A DNA stretch of 64,000 bases, taken from contig CALMPI010000050.1 of assembly GCA_937872175.1 (NCBI GenBank), positions 62,001 through 126,000 of the forward strand, written 5' to 3'. The notes under the pieces are model-generated. The model was not told where the DNA came from. It saw only the letters and a program-made list of their open reading frames with translations, and ran no database searches. Every line of letters starts with the position of its first letter. Within the stretch, counting starts at the first letter, position 1. The translations under genes and the position numbers were made by a program. Positions 53,945 to 63,791 of this stretch are shown here, in pieces. The stretch comes from an uncultured Flavobacteriales bacterium. GTDB lineage: Bacteria; Bacteroidota; Bacteroidia; Flavobacteriales_F; PHOS-HE28.

Positions 53945-55753
53945 ATGCGTTCCGCACTCGCCCCTCTCCTCCTCGCCGCACTGCCCGCTGCGGCCCAGCC
54001 GGTGACCAACATCCAGGTGACCGATGCCCTCGTGGAGCAGGTGCTCCGCGGCCAGTACGATCCGGCCCTGTATGCCTCGTCCTCACCCATCACGGACCAT
54101 GGCACCATGCTCTGCGAGATGCGGCATGCGCTGGAGGCCGACTCCTTGCGCGCCTCCCTGGAGGTGCTGGAGCGCTTCCACACGCGGCACTCCTACAGCG
54201 ATACGATCAGCGATGTGCACGGCATCGGTGCCGCACGGCGCTGGGCCCTGTCGCACTTCGCCCGCTCCGCCCAGGCGAACGAGGGGCGACTGCTGACCGC
54301 CTACCTCCAGTTCGACTGGCCCAACGGCTCGTGCGGCGATGCGTTAGGCTGGCGCAACGTGCTGGCCGTGCTTCCCGGCAGCGACACGAGCGACCACCAG
54401 CTGGTGCTGATCGAAGCCCACCTGGACAGCCGGTGCGCGGGCGACTGTGACGTGGACTGCCCGGCCCCCGGGATGGAGGACAACGGCAGCGGCTCGGCCC
54501 TGGTGCTTGAACTGGCCCGCGTGATGAGCCGCTACACCTTCCGGCACACCCTCGTGTTCATGCTCACCACCGGCGAGGAGCAGGGCCTTGTGGGTGCCGA
54601 GGCCATGGCCCAGTGGTGTGCCCAGGAAGGTATCGCCATCAAGGCGGTGCAGAACAACGACATCGTGGGCGGTGTGCTTTGCGGGCAGACCTCCAGCGCT
54701 CCGTCCTGCGCGCCCCCTGGATCGGTGGACAGCCTGCGGGTGCGGCTCTTCGCGGCCGGCACCGTGGCCGCCCCGCACCGCACCTTCGCCCGCACCGTGC
54801 GGCTGATGTACCAGGAGAAGCTGCAGGACCAGATGGCCGTGCCCATGGCCGTGGAGGTGATGGACCGCGAGGACCGCGACGGACGCGGCGGCGACCACAT
54901 CCCGTTCCGGGCCCAGGGCTACCGCAACGTGCGCTTCACCAGCGCCAACGAGCACGGAAGCGCCGAGGTGGACAGTGCGTGGTACACCGACCATCAGCAC
55001 ACCAGCGATGACGTGCTGGGTCAGGACACCGACGGCGACCTGGCGGTGGACAGCTTCTTCGTGGACTTCAACTACCTGCAGCGCAACACGCTGATCAATG
55101 GCATGGCGGCCGCCCTGATGGCGCTCGGTCCTGCCGAGCCCGAGTTCGTGGTGCACGACGAGCCCGCCGGCCTTCGGGTGAGCTTCACCCCGGCCCCCGG
55201 TCACATGGCCTACCGGGTGGGTGTGCGACGCACCAACAGTGGTCCCGACTTCGACGCGGTGTACCGCACGGCCGACACCAGCTTCCTGGTGCCGGGGCTG
55301 ACGGCGGGGCTTGGGTACGCCATCAGTGCGGCGGTGGTGGACAGCAGCGGGGTGATGAGCCCCTTCTCCCGCGAACAGGTGAAGGGCAACGATGCGGACA
55401 CGCCGCCGCAGCCTGTGGACGACCTGCCCTACGGCCTTTCCTGCTGGGGCATCGGGGTGCCGGAGGCCGATGCGGCCGCGTCGTGGACCTGGTTGAGCCC
55501 GCCCACACCGGACCCCTTCACGGAGGAGGCCCTCTTCACCGTGAACGCCCCACCCGGACTTGCACCGCGCGCGGAGGCCTACCTGCTGTTCCGCGCCGCG
55601 GACGGGCGCTCCCTGGGCCGCATGCCCCTGCGGCTCGCGCCAGGGCGTACCGATGTGCGCTACCATCATACCGGCGCGGCGGGGGTGCACACGGCTTCCC
55701 TGGTCATCGATGGGCGCGTGGTGGCCACCGAACGCTTCGTTGTCACCCGCTGA
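53945..55753 (+). CDS. Secreted M28-family zinc peptidase
   Basis: A 602-residue M28 aminopeptidase-like protein with signal peptide (RSALAPLLLAALPAAAQP). Metal ligands are in LVLIEAHLDSRCAGDCDVDC (HxD) and MEDNGSGSALVLELARVM (Asp), the catalytic pair in LTTGEEQGLVGAEA (Glu-Glu), and late His in WYTDHQHTSDDV. After about 395 there is a fibronectin-like module (VRVSFTPAPGHMAYRVGVRR-type), then a beta-domain ending the protein (ASLVIDGRVVATERFVVTR) like a T9SS-type C-terminus. Likely degrades peptides outside the cell. Confidence 0.87.
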   Translation: MRSALAPLLLAALPAAAQPVTNIQVTDALVEQVLRGQYDPALYASSSPITDHGTMLCEMRHALEADSLRASLEVLERFHTRHSYSDTISDVHGIGAARRWALSHFARSAQANEGRLLTAYLQFDWPNGSCGDALGWRNVLAVLPGSDTSDHQLVLIEAHLDSRCAGDCDVDCPAPGMEDNGSGSALVLELARVMSRYTFRHTLVFMLTTGEEQGLVGAEAMAQWCAQEGIAIKAVQNNDIVGGVLCGQTSSAPSCAPPGSVDSLRVRLFAAGTVAAPHRTFARTVRLMYQEKLQDQMAVPMAVEVMDREDRDGRGGDHIPFRAQGYRNVRFTSANEHGSAEVDSAWYTDHQHTSDDVLGQDTDGDLAVDSFFVDFNYLQRNTLINGMAAALMALGPAEPEFVVHDEPAGLRVSFTPAPGHMAYRVGVRRTNSGPDFDAVYRTADTSFLVPGLTAGLGYAISAAVVDSSGVMSPFSREQVKGNDADTPPQPVDDLPYGLSCWGIGVPEADAAASWTWLSPPTPDPFTEEALFTVNAPPGLAPRAEAYLLFRAADGRSLGRMPLRLAPGRTDVRYHHTGAAGVHTASLVIDGRVVATERFVVTR

Positions 55754-55859
55754 TCCGTCCTGCACGACCTCCGCTCATGCGGATCGTGTCCCGTTCATCC
55801 GAAGTGCGCGATCCGGTCCGCACCGTGGGATCACCTTCACGTCCACAACCTCCACGTCC

Positions 55860-56258
55860 ATGGACCCCAATGCCCGGCTCCGCACCCTTTCCGCCCTGCA
55901 CTACGCCTATGGCGCCTTCGTGTGTTTCTCCGGTCTGGCGCTCCTGGCCCTCGTGTTCATCGGCAGTTTCATGGGCAGCGACTGGTTGGCCGGGCAGGCG
56001 AACAGCGACGTACCCGCCTGGGTAGGCACCATCCTCAGTGCGTTGGGCTGGGTGCTCTTCGCGCTGGTGGAGATCGTGGGCATCCTGAACCTGCTGTGCG
56101 GGAGCTGGCTGGCCAAGCGCACCAACCGCACCGCGTGCATGGTGGTGGCGGCCTTTGACCTCTTGAACGTGCCGCTGGGCCTGATGCTGGGTGTGTTCAC
56201 CCTGGTGTCGCTGAGCGACGATCGCGTGTCGGCCCTCTTCCAGGCACCGCGTTACTAG
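55860..56258 (+). CDS. Small membrane protein of unknown function
   Basis: A 132-residue protein with three predicted membrane helices: about 17-37 (GAFVCFSGLALLALVFIGS), 53-78 (VGTILSALGWVLFALVEIVG) and 92-117 (CMVVAAFDLLNVPLGLMLGV). The layout resembles small DUF4064-like proteins but I cannot assign a family. It ends 5 nt before the convergent phospholipase-like gene. Confidence 0.65.
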   Translation: MDPNARLRTLSALHYAYGAFVCFSGLALLALVFIGSFMGSDWLAGQANSDVPAWVGTILSALGWVLFALVEIVGILNLLCGSWLAKRTNRTACMVVAAFDLLNVPLGLMLGVFTLVSLSDDRVSALFQAPRY

Positions 56259-56263
56259 GAGGC

Positions 56264-57271
56264 CTACTCCGGATGGTCCCGGCCGAAGGCCTGCCGGGCG
56301 ATGCGGAACTGCTCCTCTTCGGCGGCGATCACGCGCTTGAGGCTGTCGCTGACGTCCTTCTGCTCCAGGCGATCGAGGTCGGGCTGGCCGGCGTCCACCC
56401 ACGCGGAGTACCAGAAGCTTCCGAGGACGATGATGCTGGCGTTCATCCGCCGCTCCACCATGCCGTCCATGGCGGCTTCGTAGGCGGCCGTGTATTCGCG
56501 GCTGTAGGTGCGCATGCCGGTGCGGCCCCGCTCCTCCATCATGTACTGCCGGTCGTCCGACCACGCCTCATCCACGCTGCGCTCGATGGCCAGCACGCTG
56601 TCCACCGCGGCGTGGCTGTCGCGCACGGCCTCCCATGCGGTGCGCAAGGGTGCGTCCAGGTAGCGCGCGCGACCCACGAGGTGGTCGTAGCCTTCGGCGC
56701 TGAGCTCGGGGATGCGGCTTTCCCAGAAGGCGTGGATGCCGTGCTGGCCGGTGAGCTGGCCGTTGTAGTTCTCGGTGGTGTGCAGCGGCACATGCGCATC
56801 GCCCACGTAGTGGCCGAGGTCCGCCGCGTAGCGCAGGATGCGGTCCACATCCCCCCGCTGGAAGGCGTTCACCAGCCGTCCGTACATCACGTTCACATGC
56901 CAGGGCACGATGCCGTACGCCTTCAGGGTGTCCTCGGTGAACTTGGCCACGGCGTCGTTCCAGCGCTCGGGCATCACGGCGAAGGGATCCTGCCCGCCGT
57001 GGGCGTAGTGGTCGATGTCGATGTAGTGGCGGGGCGCCTCCTCGGGGTCGGCGTAGCGGCGACGGTCGGGGTCCACCGCATGGTCGCTGATGAAGTCGAT
57101 GTGGCGTTTGAAGAAGGGGAACATGGCCGGCGGCAGGGTGAAGCAGGCCATCCGGTTGATGCGCTTGTGGCCGTAGAAGCCCCAGGAGCCGGCCTCCTCG
57201 GCGAGCAGCACGGGCCAGGCCAGCAGCGTGGCCACCAGCACCAAGGGGAGGATGGTACGGCTGCCGGGCAT
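56264..57271 (-). CDS. Zinc-dependent phospholipase C / S1-P1 nuclease-like protein
   Basis: A 335-residue secreted protein: signal sequence (TILPLVLVATLLAWPVLLAE), then SWGFYGHKRINRMACFTLPP (Trp and His metal ligands), PRHYIDIDHYAHG, and the key HYVGDAHVPLHTTENYNGQL followed by HGIHAFWESRI. These match the tri-zinc site of zinc phospholipase C and S1/P1 nucleases, with spacing like the Bacteroidota 'zinc-dependent PLC' group. Last gene of the glycosyltransferase-gcvT-comB operon; 2 nt after comB. Confidence 0.85.
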   Translation of the reverse strand: MPGSRTILPLVLVATLLAWPVLLAEEAGSWGFYGHKRINRMACFTLPPAMFPFFKRHIDFISDHAVDPDRRRYADPEEAPRHYIDIDHYAHGGQDPFAVMPERWNDAVAKFTEDTLKAYGIVPWHVNVMYGRLVNAFQRGDVDRILRYAADLGHYVGDAHVPLHTTENYNGQLTGQHGIHAFWESRIPELSAEGYDHLVGRARYLDAPLRTAWEAVRDSHAAVDSVLAIERSVDEAWSDDRQYMMEERGRTGMRTYSREYTAAYEAAMDGMVERRMNASIIVLGSFWYSAWVDAGQPDLDRLEQKDVSDSLKRVIAAEEEQFRIARQAFGRDHPE

Positions 57272-57273
57272 GA

Positions 57274-58035
57274 TCAGGCCACGCGTTCGGGCTTCATGGG
57301 CACCAATGCACCGTCCTGCAGCATGGGGATCACCGTGCTGGTGTCGGCGGTGAGGCAGAACTTCACATCGGGCAGCATCTGCAGCTGCTCGATCCTGCGG
57401 CGGCGCGGCGCGGCCTTCAGGATGCTCATGAAGTTGTCGCGGGCCGCGTGGTAGAGGTATTGTGCCGCGATGCTGCTGTCCTCCTCCAGGCCGAACCGGC
57501 CGCTCTCCAGCAGGCGGTCCATCACGGCGCCGGCGAATGTGCTGTCCTCCAGGTTGAACTTGCCCTTCCAGCCGGCGCAGAGCAGCAGCACGTTGCCGTC
57601 CTGACGCACCAGCCAGTCGCTGAGGGCGGTGAGGTTGAGAAAGGCGCCGATCACCATCCGCTTCGCCCCCTGGGCCAGCGCGATCGTGCGGGTGCCGTTG
57701 GTGGTGGTCATCACCAGCGTCTTGCCGGCCACCTCCGGGCCCCGGAAGGCCAGCGGTGAGTTGCCGTAGCTGAAGCCCTCCACCACCTCGCCGTTGCGCT
57801 CGGCGGCCACGATGTGGCCCTCGCGCCCCAGATACTGCCGGGCCTCCTCCACGGTGCTCACCGGGATGATCCGCTCAACCCCGTGGGCGAACGCCGTGAC
57901 CATGGCACTGGTGGCGCGCAGCACATCGATCACCACCACGATGTCCATGTCCTGCGCGTACAGCGGGTACTGGTCGGGCAGGAAGCAGACCTCCACCCGG
58001 TAGCGGTAGTCGGGGTTGATCTCGCGCGCGCTCAT
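57274..58035 (-). CDS. comB: 2-phosphosulfolactate phosphatase
   Basis: A 253-residue ComB-family protein: [53 protein letters not shown] with TNGTRTI, and the metal/phosphate site region [20 protein letters not shown]. ComB removes phosphate from phosphosulfolactate in coenzyme M synthesis. Bacteroidota do not make coenzyme M, so another sulfonate role (for example in sulfonolipid or sulfolactate metabolism) is likely. Overlaps gcvT by 4 nt. Confidence 0.88.
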   Translation of the reverse strand: MSAREINPDYRYRVEVCFLPDQYPLYAQDMDIVVVIDVLRATSAMVTAFAHGVERIIPVSTVEEARQYLGREGHIVAAERNGEVVEGFSYGNSPLAFRGPEVAGKTLVMTTTNGTRTIALAQGAKRMVIGAFLNLTALSDWLVRQDGNVLLLCAGWKGKFNLEDSTFAGAVMDRLLESGRFGLEEDSSIAAQYLYHAARDNFMSILKAAPRRRRIEQLQMLPDVKFCLTADTSTVIPMLQDGALVPMKPERVA

Positions 58036-59147
58036 GCCGGTGCCTTGTAAAAGGGCAGCGCCACCACCTGCGCGCGCAGGGCCTTGCCGCGCACATCGAT
58101 GAACAGCTCCGACCCCGGTGCGGCCAAGGCCGTGGGCACGTACGCCAGTCCGATGGCCTTCTGCAGGGACGGGCTGTGGGTGCCGCTGGTCACCGTGCCG
58201 ATCACGGCCCCGGTGGCGTCCACCACGCTGTGTCCGTGGCGAGGGATGCCGCGGTCCACGAGCTCGAAGCCCACCAGCCGCCGCGCCGTACCGCTGTCCT
58301 TCTGTGCTTTCAAGGCCGCAGAATGTATGAAGTCCTTGGTGAACTTGGTGATCCAGCCCAGGCCGGCCTCGATGGGCGACGTGCTGTCATCGATGTCGTT
58401 GCCATACAGGCAGAAGCCCATCTCCAGCCGCAGGGTGTCGCGCGCGGCCAGTCCGCACGGCTTGATCCCGTGGGCCGCGCCCGCCGCCATGATCGCGTTC
58501 CAGGCCTTTTCGGCCAGGGGGTTGGGCACGTACACCTCGAAGCCGCCCGCACCGGTGTAGCCCGTGGCGCTGATGAGCACCAAGCCCACGCCCTTCATCT
58601 CGGCATACTGGGCCGTGTAGTAGGCCATCGCTGAAAGGTCCACCTCGAAGAGACCCTGCAGGGTGGCCGTGGCCTTGGGACCCTGCACGGCGAGCAGGCC
58701 CATGTGGTCGCTGATGTCCTCCAGTGCGGCGTCGAACGTGTTGTGCGCGTTGATCCAGTTCCAGTCCTTGGCGATGTTGCCCGCGTTCACCACCAGCACG
58801 TAGTGGTGGTCGTCCTGGTGCTGCATCCGGTACACGAGCAGGTCATCCACGATGCCGCCGGTGTCGTTGGGCAGGCAGCTGTACTGCACCTTGCCCACGG
58901 TGAGCTTGGAGGCATCGTTGCTGGTGACGCGCTGGATGAGGTCGAGCGCACCGGGGCCGCGGACGAGGAACTCGCCCATGTGGCTCACGTCGAACAGGCC
59001 CACCCCGTTGCGCACGGCGAGGTGCTCGTCGGTGACGCCGCTGTACTGCACGGGCATCAGGAAGCCGGCGAAGGGCACCATCTTGGCGCCGAGGGCTTCA
59101 TGCACGTGCCGCAGCGCGGTGGTCTTCAGTTCGGTGTGGGTTTCCAT
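58032..59147 (-). CDS. gcvT: Glycine cleavage system aminomethyltransferase (T protein)
   Basis: A 371-residue GcvT: transfers the methylene from aminomethyl-lipoyl H protein to tetrahydrofolate. Start [38 protein letters not shown]; folate-site [35 protein letters not shown] with the catalytic Asp area; C-terminal [17 protein letters not shown]. Complete. Unusually its first 50 nt are shared with the end of the upstream glycosyltransferase, and gcvH/gcvP are not nearby. Confidence 0.95.
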   Translation of the reverse strand: METHTELKTTALRHVHEALGAKMVPFAGFLMPVQYSGVTDEHLAVRNGVGLFDVSHMGEFLVRGPGALDLIQRVTSNDASKLTVGKVQYSCLPNDTGGIVDDLLVYRMQHQDDHHYVLVVNAGNIAKDWNWINAHNTFDAALEDISDHMGLLAVQGPKATATLQGLFEVDLSAMAYYTAQYAEMKGVGLVLISATGYTGAGGFEVYVPNPLAEKAWNAIMAAGAAHGIKPCGLAARDTLRLEMGFCLYGNDIDDSTSPIEAGLGWITKFTKDFIHSAALKAQKDSGTARRLVGFELVDRGIPRHGHSVVDATGAVIGTVTSGTHSPSLQKAIGLAYVPTALAAPGSELFIDVRGKALRAQVVALPFYKAPA

Positions 59148-60231
59148 GGGTTCTGATGAGGTGGTTGAACAGGTCGATGTAGTGGTCGCGCCAGGCCACG
59201 GTGGAAAAGCCCTCCTCCACGGTCCGGCGCGCAGCGCGGCCCAGCCGGCCACGAAGGTCGGCATCCTGGATCAGCAGGCCCAGCTTCTCCAGCCATTCCG
59301 CCTGGTCCGCGGCCAGGAAGCCGTTCTCCCCGTCGCGCACGATGCCGGTATTGACGCCCACGGGCGACATCACGGGGGGCACGCCCATGGCCATGTACTG
59401 CAGGCCCTTGAGCCCGCATTTGCCCCGGCTCCACGGGTCGTCGCGCAGGGGCATGATGCCGATGTCCATCGGGGCCAGGTCCTCCGGCTCGGTGCTGCTT
59501 CGCCAGGGCACGTTCTCCACGTGCAGCCCCGGCAGCGTGAAGGGGCGGTCGCTCACCACCCGCAGGCGGATGCGGTCGCCCCAGCGCCGCCCAAGCTCCT
59601 GCAGCATGGGCGTCACCTTTCGCAGGTGGGCCATGCTGGTCTGGCTGCCGGTCCAGCCGATCACCACAGGCCCGGCGGATGGCCCGTGGACCCGTGGCCG
59701 GTAGCGCTCCGTGTCGATCACCGTGGGGATCACCTCCACCTGCGGATTGTGCTTCAGGGCGTAATCCGCCAGGTAGGCATTGCCTGCGATCACATGGTGG
59801 GCGAGCCGGATCAGGGTGGCCGTCTTTCCGGGGTCCTTCAACCAGCGCAGCCGACGGTTGCCGTCACTGACGTCCATGTGCCAGATGGCATCGTCGAAGT
59901 CGTAGATCACCGGGGGGCCGCTGCCGGCCAGGGCCCGCTCGAAGCGCGTGCTCCCGGTCATGAAGGCCTCGCGCTGGATGAAGACCAGGTCGAAGTGCGC
60001 GGCCATGGCCACATGCTGCCGGCGCAAGCGGTAGCTCTTGAGGAAGATCCGCGCCTTGGCCGCCAGGTTGCCGGGGGTGTAGAAGACCGCATCATCGGCC
60101 TCATCGATCAGCGAGGCGTAATGGACGGAGAAGCCATGCTCTTCCCAGTAAGGGATGAACTGGTCGAACCGGTAGCGCTGGCTCGGGGAGCGGTCGCGTC
60201 GGTGCGCGCCGATGAACAGGATGCGGGGCAT
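59098..60231 (-). CDS. GT4-like glycosyltransferase
   Basis: A 377-residue GT-B fold glycosyltransferase. N-terminal [40 protein letters not shown], then the C-terminal nucleotide-sugar half with [40 protein letters not shown] and [20 protein letters not shown]. It resembles GT4 transferases involved in surface polysaccharides. It lies divergent to the sugar epimerase/dehydratase gene, which supports such a role. The C-terminal 16 codons overlap gcvT. Confidence 0.85.
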   Translation of the reverse strand: MPRILFIGAHRRDRSPSQRYRFDQFIPYWEEHGFSVHYASLIDEADDAVFYTPGNLAAKARIFLKSYRLRRQHVAMAAHFDLVFIQREAFMTGSTRFERALAGSGPPVIYDFDDAIWHMDVSDGNRRLRWLKDPGKTATLIRLAHHVIAGNAYLADYALKHNPQVEVIPTVIDTERYRPRVHGPSAGPVVIGWTGSQTSMAHLRKVTPMLQELGRRWGDRIRLRVVSDRPFTLPGLHVENVPWRSSTEPEDLAPMDIGIMPLRDDPWSRGKCGLKGLQYMAMGVPPVMSPVGVNTGIVRDGENGFLAADQAEWLEKLGLLIQDADLRGRLGRAARRTVEEGFSTVAWRDHYIDLFNHLIRTHGNPHRTEDHRAAARA

Positions 60232-60298
60232 CGGGGACCGCAAAGAAAACCCACGGCCGCGACGCGCAGGCGTCCCGTACCTTGGCCCGGCACGCTGC

Positions 60299-62179
60299 AT
60301 GGAACGCGCGAAGGCCTTTCCCCGCTGGGCGGTCCTGTTGCTGGACCTCGGCCTCTGCCTGACGGCGCTGGTGGCCGCCTACCAGCTTCGCTTCAACTTC
60401 CAGGTGCCGCCGCTCGAGTGGCGGCTGCTGGGCCCCGTGCTCCCCATTTATCTGGCCGTGCGGTCGGGCTCCTTCCTGCTGGCCGGCATCCAGCGCGGCA
60501 TGGTGCGCCATACGGGCACGGAGGACGCGCGCCGCATCTTCTTCACCGTGGTGGCCGGATCGGTGGTGCTGGCCCTGCTCAACCTGGTCCGGGAAGCCGT
60601 GGTGGACGGCCGCTACCTTCTCCCCTTCTCGGTGCTCATCATCGAGACGATGGGCGCCCTCATCGCCATGATCGCCTCGCGCATCGCCGTGAAGCTGCTC
60701 TACCTGAAGGCCCGTGGAAGTGGAAAGGAACGGGTGAACGTGGTGATCCATGGGGCGGGCGAGGCCGGGTTGATCACCAAGCGCACACTCGAGCGGGAAG
60801 GCTCGGCACGTTATGCCGTGGCGGCCTTCGTGGATGATGATCCGCGCAAGACCGGACGCAGGCTCGAAGGCGTGGAGGTGTGGCACACCGACCGGCTTCC
60901 CGGCCTGCTCGCCGGTGGCGAGGTGCAGCAGGTGATCATCGCCATCATGAACCCCGATCCGGAGCACCGGCGGAAGGTGGTGGACGCCTGCATGGCCGCC
61001 AGGGTGCAGGTGCGCAGCATCCCTCCGGTGAACGCCTGGATCAATGGGCAGCTCAGCGCCGGCCAGATCCGCGAGGTGCACATCGAGGACCTGCTCGGCC
61101 GCCCCATCATCCGGCTGGACGATTCGGTGGTGCGCTCGCGGTTCGCGGGCGAGCGCGTCCTGGTGACCGGTGCTGCGGGCAGCATCGGCAGTGAACTGTG
61201 CCGCCAGCTGGCGGCCCTCGGGGTGTCGCGACTGGTGCTGCTGGACCAGGCGGAGAGCCCGCTGCACGATCTTTCCGTGGAATTGGACCGCACCGGGCCG
61301 GATCTCGAGCTCGCCACCGTGGTGGGTGATGTGCGCGAGGCGGATGCCGTGGACCGGCTGATCGCGCTGCACCGGCCGACGGTGGTCTTCCATGCAGCGG
61401 CCTACAAGCACGTTCCGCTCATGGAGCTGCAACCCGCCGAGGCGGTGCGCACCAATGTGGGCGGAACGCTGAACGTGGCCGAAGCGTGTGTTCGGCACGG
61501 GGTGCGCGACCTGGTGCTGGTGAGCACCGACAAGGCCGTGAACCCCACCAGCGTGATGGGCGCCACCAAACGTGTGGCCGAGCTCTGCCTGCGCGCCCTG
61601 CACGCCCAAGGCACGTCCACGCGGTTCATCACCACGCGCTTCGGCAACGTGCTCGGTTCCAGCGGGTCCGTGATCCCCCTGTTCCGCAGGCAGATCGCCA
61701 CCGGTGGACCCGTGACGGTGACCCATCCCGAGGTGACGCGCTACTTCATGACCATCCCCGAGGCCTGCCGGCTGGTGTTGGAGGCCGGGACCATGGGCCA
61801 GGGCGGCGAGGTGTACGTCTTCGACATGGGGGCGCCCGTGCGCATCCAGGACCTGGCCGAGCGCATGATCCGCCTCAGCGGCAAGGAACCCGGGCGCGAC
61901 ATCGCCATTCGGCACACCGGTCTGCGTCCGGGCGAAAAGCTCTACGAGGAACTGCTGGCGGCGAGGGAGGATACTCAGCCCACACACCACCCGCGCATCC
62001 TCATCGGCCGTGATCAGGGCGCTCCGCCGCCCGGAACCCTGGAGGAGATCCGGTCCATCGCCACCATGGCGCACGTGGCAGCGCCCGAGGTGCTCGTGGC
62101 CCGCATGAAGGCCCTGGTGCCCGAGTACCGCAGCCGGAACTCCGTCTTCGAGGCGCTCGATGAGGCCCGGCCGCACTAG
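60299..62179 (+). CDS. FlaA1/CapD-type nucleotide-sugar epimerase/dehydratase
   Basis: A 626-residue membrane-bound polysaccharide biosynthesis protein. Four N-terminal helices (about 12-130: WAVLLLDLGLCLTALVAAYQ, VLPIYLAVRSGSFLLAG, TVVAGSVVLALLNLV, LLPFSVLIIETMGALIAMIA), a CoA-binding-like Rossmann domain (GAGEAG) and the catalytic SDR domain: GAAGSIGSELCRQLAALG, STDKAVNPTSVMGATKR with Met420-x3-Lys424 in place of the Tyr-x3-Lys, and RFGNVLGSSGSVIPLF. Matches PglF/WbpM-like C4,6-dehydratases of UDP-GlcNAc. Upstream of surface glycan work; divergent to the glycosyltransferase. Confidence 0.92.
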   Translation: MERAKAFPRWAVLLLDLGLCLTALVAAYQLRFNFQVPPLEWRLLGPVLPIYLAVRSGSFLLAGIQRGMVRHTGTEDARRIFFTVVAGSVVLALLNLVREAVVDGRYLLPFSVLIIETMGALIAMIASRIAVKLLYLKARGSGKERVNVVIHGAGEAGLITKRTLEREGSARYAVAAFVDDDPRKTGRRLEGVEVWHTDRLPGLLAGGEVQQVIIAIMNPDPEHRRKVVDACMAARVQVRSIPPVNAWINGQLSAGQIREVHIEDLLGRPIIRLDDSVVRSRFAGERVLVTGAAGSIGSELCRQLAALGVSRLVLLDQAESPLHDLSVELDRTGPDLELATVVGDVREADAVDRLIALHRPTVVFHAAAYKHVPLMELQPAEAVRTNVGGTLNVAEACVRHGVRDLVLVSTDKAVNPTSVMGATKRVAELCLRALHAQGTSTRFITTRFGNVLGSSGSVIPLFRRQIATGGPVTVTHPEVTRYFMTIPEACRLVLEAGTMGQGGEVYVFDMGAPVRIQDLAERMIRLSGKEPGRDIAIRHTGLRPGEKLYEELLAAREDTQPTHHPRILIGRDQGAPPPGTLEEIRSIATMAHVAAPEVLVARMKALVPEYRSRNSVFEALDEARPH

Positions 62180-62185
62180 GCGGGG

Positions 62186-62193
62186 TACCTTTG
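62186..62193 (+). promoter_or_regulatory. -7 element between the sugar dehydratase and 134-residue gene
   Basis: TACCTTTG, exact match to TAnnTTTG, starts 7 nt after the preceding stop codon; ATG follows after 23 nt. No -33 element at standard spacing. Confidence 0.45.
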
Positions 62194-62216
62194 CCGCCCT
62201 CATCCACCACCCGCCC

Positions 62217-62621
62217 ATGACCCGAGACAAGAACCTGGACATCGCCAAGGTGCAGAAGGAGATCGCCGAGCACATCGGCGTGGGGCCGGACGGGCTGGTC
62301 TTCAACTTCGAGCCGGCGCCCGGAGGACGCACGAAGCTCTACCTCATCACCATCAATCCGCGCCACAACCAGAGCTTTCTGTTCCACAGCACCGACGGAA
62401 GCGACCGGCTGGATGCCCTCCGGGCCATGCTGGACTACGTGCGTGTCTACAAGGAACGCGAAAGCTCCTACACCATCCAGTGGACGATGCGCGGGGAGAA
62501 TCTGCTCCAGACCTCGTACTTCCGGGCCAAGAACGTGCTGGATGCGCTCGACAAGCTCTACTACGACCGTGATCCGAACAGCATCGTGGTCTTCTCGGTG
62601 ATCCTGAACCCGATGTCCTGA
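62217..62621 (+). CDS. Small conserved hypothetical protein
   Basis: A 134-residue soluble protein: MTRDKNLDIAKVQKEIAEHI, VGPDGLVFNFEPAPGGRTKL, FLFHSTDGSDRLDALRAMLD, YVRVYKERESSYTIQWTMRG, NSIVVFSVILNPMS. Alpha-beta, no signal. I do not recognise the family. It has its own -7 element and is 2 nt ahead of the thioesterase, so probably in an operon with it and DUF4197. Confidence 0.65.
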   Translation: MTRDKNLDIAKVQKEIAEHIGVGPDGLVFNFEPAPGGRTKLYLITINPRHNQSFLFHSTDGSDRLDALRAMLDYVRVYKERESSYTIQWTMRGENLLQTSYFRAKNVLDALDKLYYDRDPNSIVVFSVILNPMS

Positions 62622-62623
62622 AC

Positions 62624-63043
62624 ATGGCCGTGCGCGTGGCCACCATCCCCGTGCAGGTGCGGTTCGCCGACGTGGACATGGCCCGCCATGTGCATAACGC
62701 GGTGTACCTCCAGTATTTCGAACTGGCGCGGATGAGCTACCTGAACCCGCTCTTCGGAGCGGAGCATGACTGGACCAGCGAAGGGCTCATCCTCGGTCGC
62801 AACGAGGTGGACTATCGGCGTCCGGTGCGGCTGAACGACCGGGTGGAGGTGGACTGCTGGTGCACCCGTGTGGGTGGCAAGAGCTTCGAGCTGGCCTATG
62901 GGGTGCATGTGCTGGACGGCGCGGCACGGACCTTGTGTGCCGAGGGCCGCAGTATGATGGTGTGCTTCAACTACCTCACCCACGCCACGATCCCCATCCC
63001 CGAACGCATCCGCATCGTCCTGGACCAGGACGCACGACCATGA
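62624..63043 (+). CDS. Acyl-CoA thioesterase (4HBT hotdog)
   Basis: A 139-residue hotdog-fold thioesterase of the 4HBT group: VRFADVDMARHVHNAVYLQY with the catalytic Asp (Asp16 or Asp18), FELARMSYLNPLFG, VDYRRPVRLNDRVEVDCWCT and SFELAYGVHV. YbgC-like. Short-chain acyl-CoA hydrolysis is the usual activity. Overlaps the next gene by 4 nt (ATGA). Confidence 0.87.
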   Translation: MAVRVATIPVQVRFADVDMARHVHNAVYLQYFELARMSYLNPLFGAEHDWTSEGLILGRNEVDYRRPVRLNDRVEVDCWCTRVGGKSFELAYGVHVLDGAARTLCAEGRSMMVCFNYLTHATIPIPERIRIVLDQDARP

Positions 63044-63783
63044 GAACACCGATCCACGTCGTGGGCCTCATCGCCCTCCTCGCCATGCCGCTCACCCCAC
63101 GGGCACAGGACCTGCAGGGGATCCTGGGCACCGCCGGCCAGATCCTTGGTGGGGGGGGAAGCGGTGCCGGCCTGAGCAACGAGGAGGTGGTGCGCGGGCT
63201 GAAGCAGGCGCTGGAGGTGGGCAGCCAGCGCAGCGTGGACCTGGCGGGCGCCGAGGGCGGTTTCTGGAACGAACCACGCATCCGCATCCCCTTCCCCGCC
63301 GAGGCCGAGAAGGTGCGCACCACCCTGCTGGGCCTGGGCATGACCAAGCCGGTGGAGGACTTCGAACGCATCATGAACAAAGCCGCTGAGACCGCGGTGA
63401 AGGAGGCCGTGCCGGTCTTCGTGGACGCCATCACCGGCCTTAGCGTGGAGGACGGCTTCGCGATCCTCAAGGGCGGGCCCGACGCGGCCACCACGCTCCT
63501 GCGGCAACGCACCACGGAAGCCCTCACCGGTCGTTTCCGTCCCATCGTGGAAAAGGCCACCGCCCAGGTCGCCCTCACGAGCACTTGGACACCGCTGGCC
63601 AACGCGTACAATGGCGCGGCCATGTTCACCGGAGGAAAGGCGGTGGACCCCGACCTCAATGCCTATGTCACCGACAAGGCCATCACCGGGCTGTTCACCC
63701 TGCTGGCGGACGAGGAGCGCAAGATCCGCGAGAACCCCCTGGCGCGCACCACAGACCTGCTGAAGCGGGTGTTCGGCAACTGA
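63040..63783 (+). CDS. DUF4197 domain protein, secreted
   Basis: A 247-residue protein with signal peptide (IHVVGLIALLAMPLTPRAQ), a short Gly-rich linker (GGGGSGAG) and a DUF4197 domain: LSNEEVVRGLKQALEVGSQR, EPRIRIPFPAEAEKVRTTLL, FERIMNKAAETAVKEAVPVF, FTGGKAVDPDLNAYVTDKAI, GLFTLLADEERKIRENPLAR. Family function unknown; found in many Gram-negative periplasmic proteins. Complete. Confidence 0.87.
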   Translation: MRTPIHVVGLIALLAMPLTPRAQDLQGILGTAGQILGGGGSGAGLSNEEVVRGLKQALEVGSQRSVDLAGAEGGFWNEPRIRIPFPAEAEKVRTTLLGLGMTKPVEDFERIMNKAAETAVKEAVPVFVDAITGLSVEDGFAILKGGPDAATTLLRQRTTEALTGRFRPIVEKATAQVALTSTWTPLANAYNGAAMFTGGKAVDPDLNAYVTDKAITGLFTLLADEERKIRENPLARTTDLLKRVFGN

Positions 63784-63791
63784 TCCATCGC

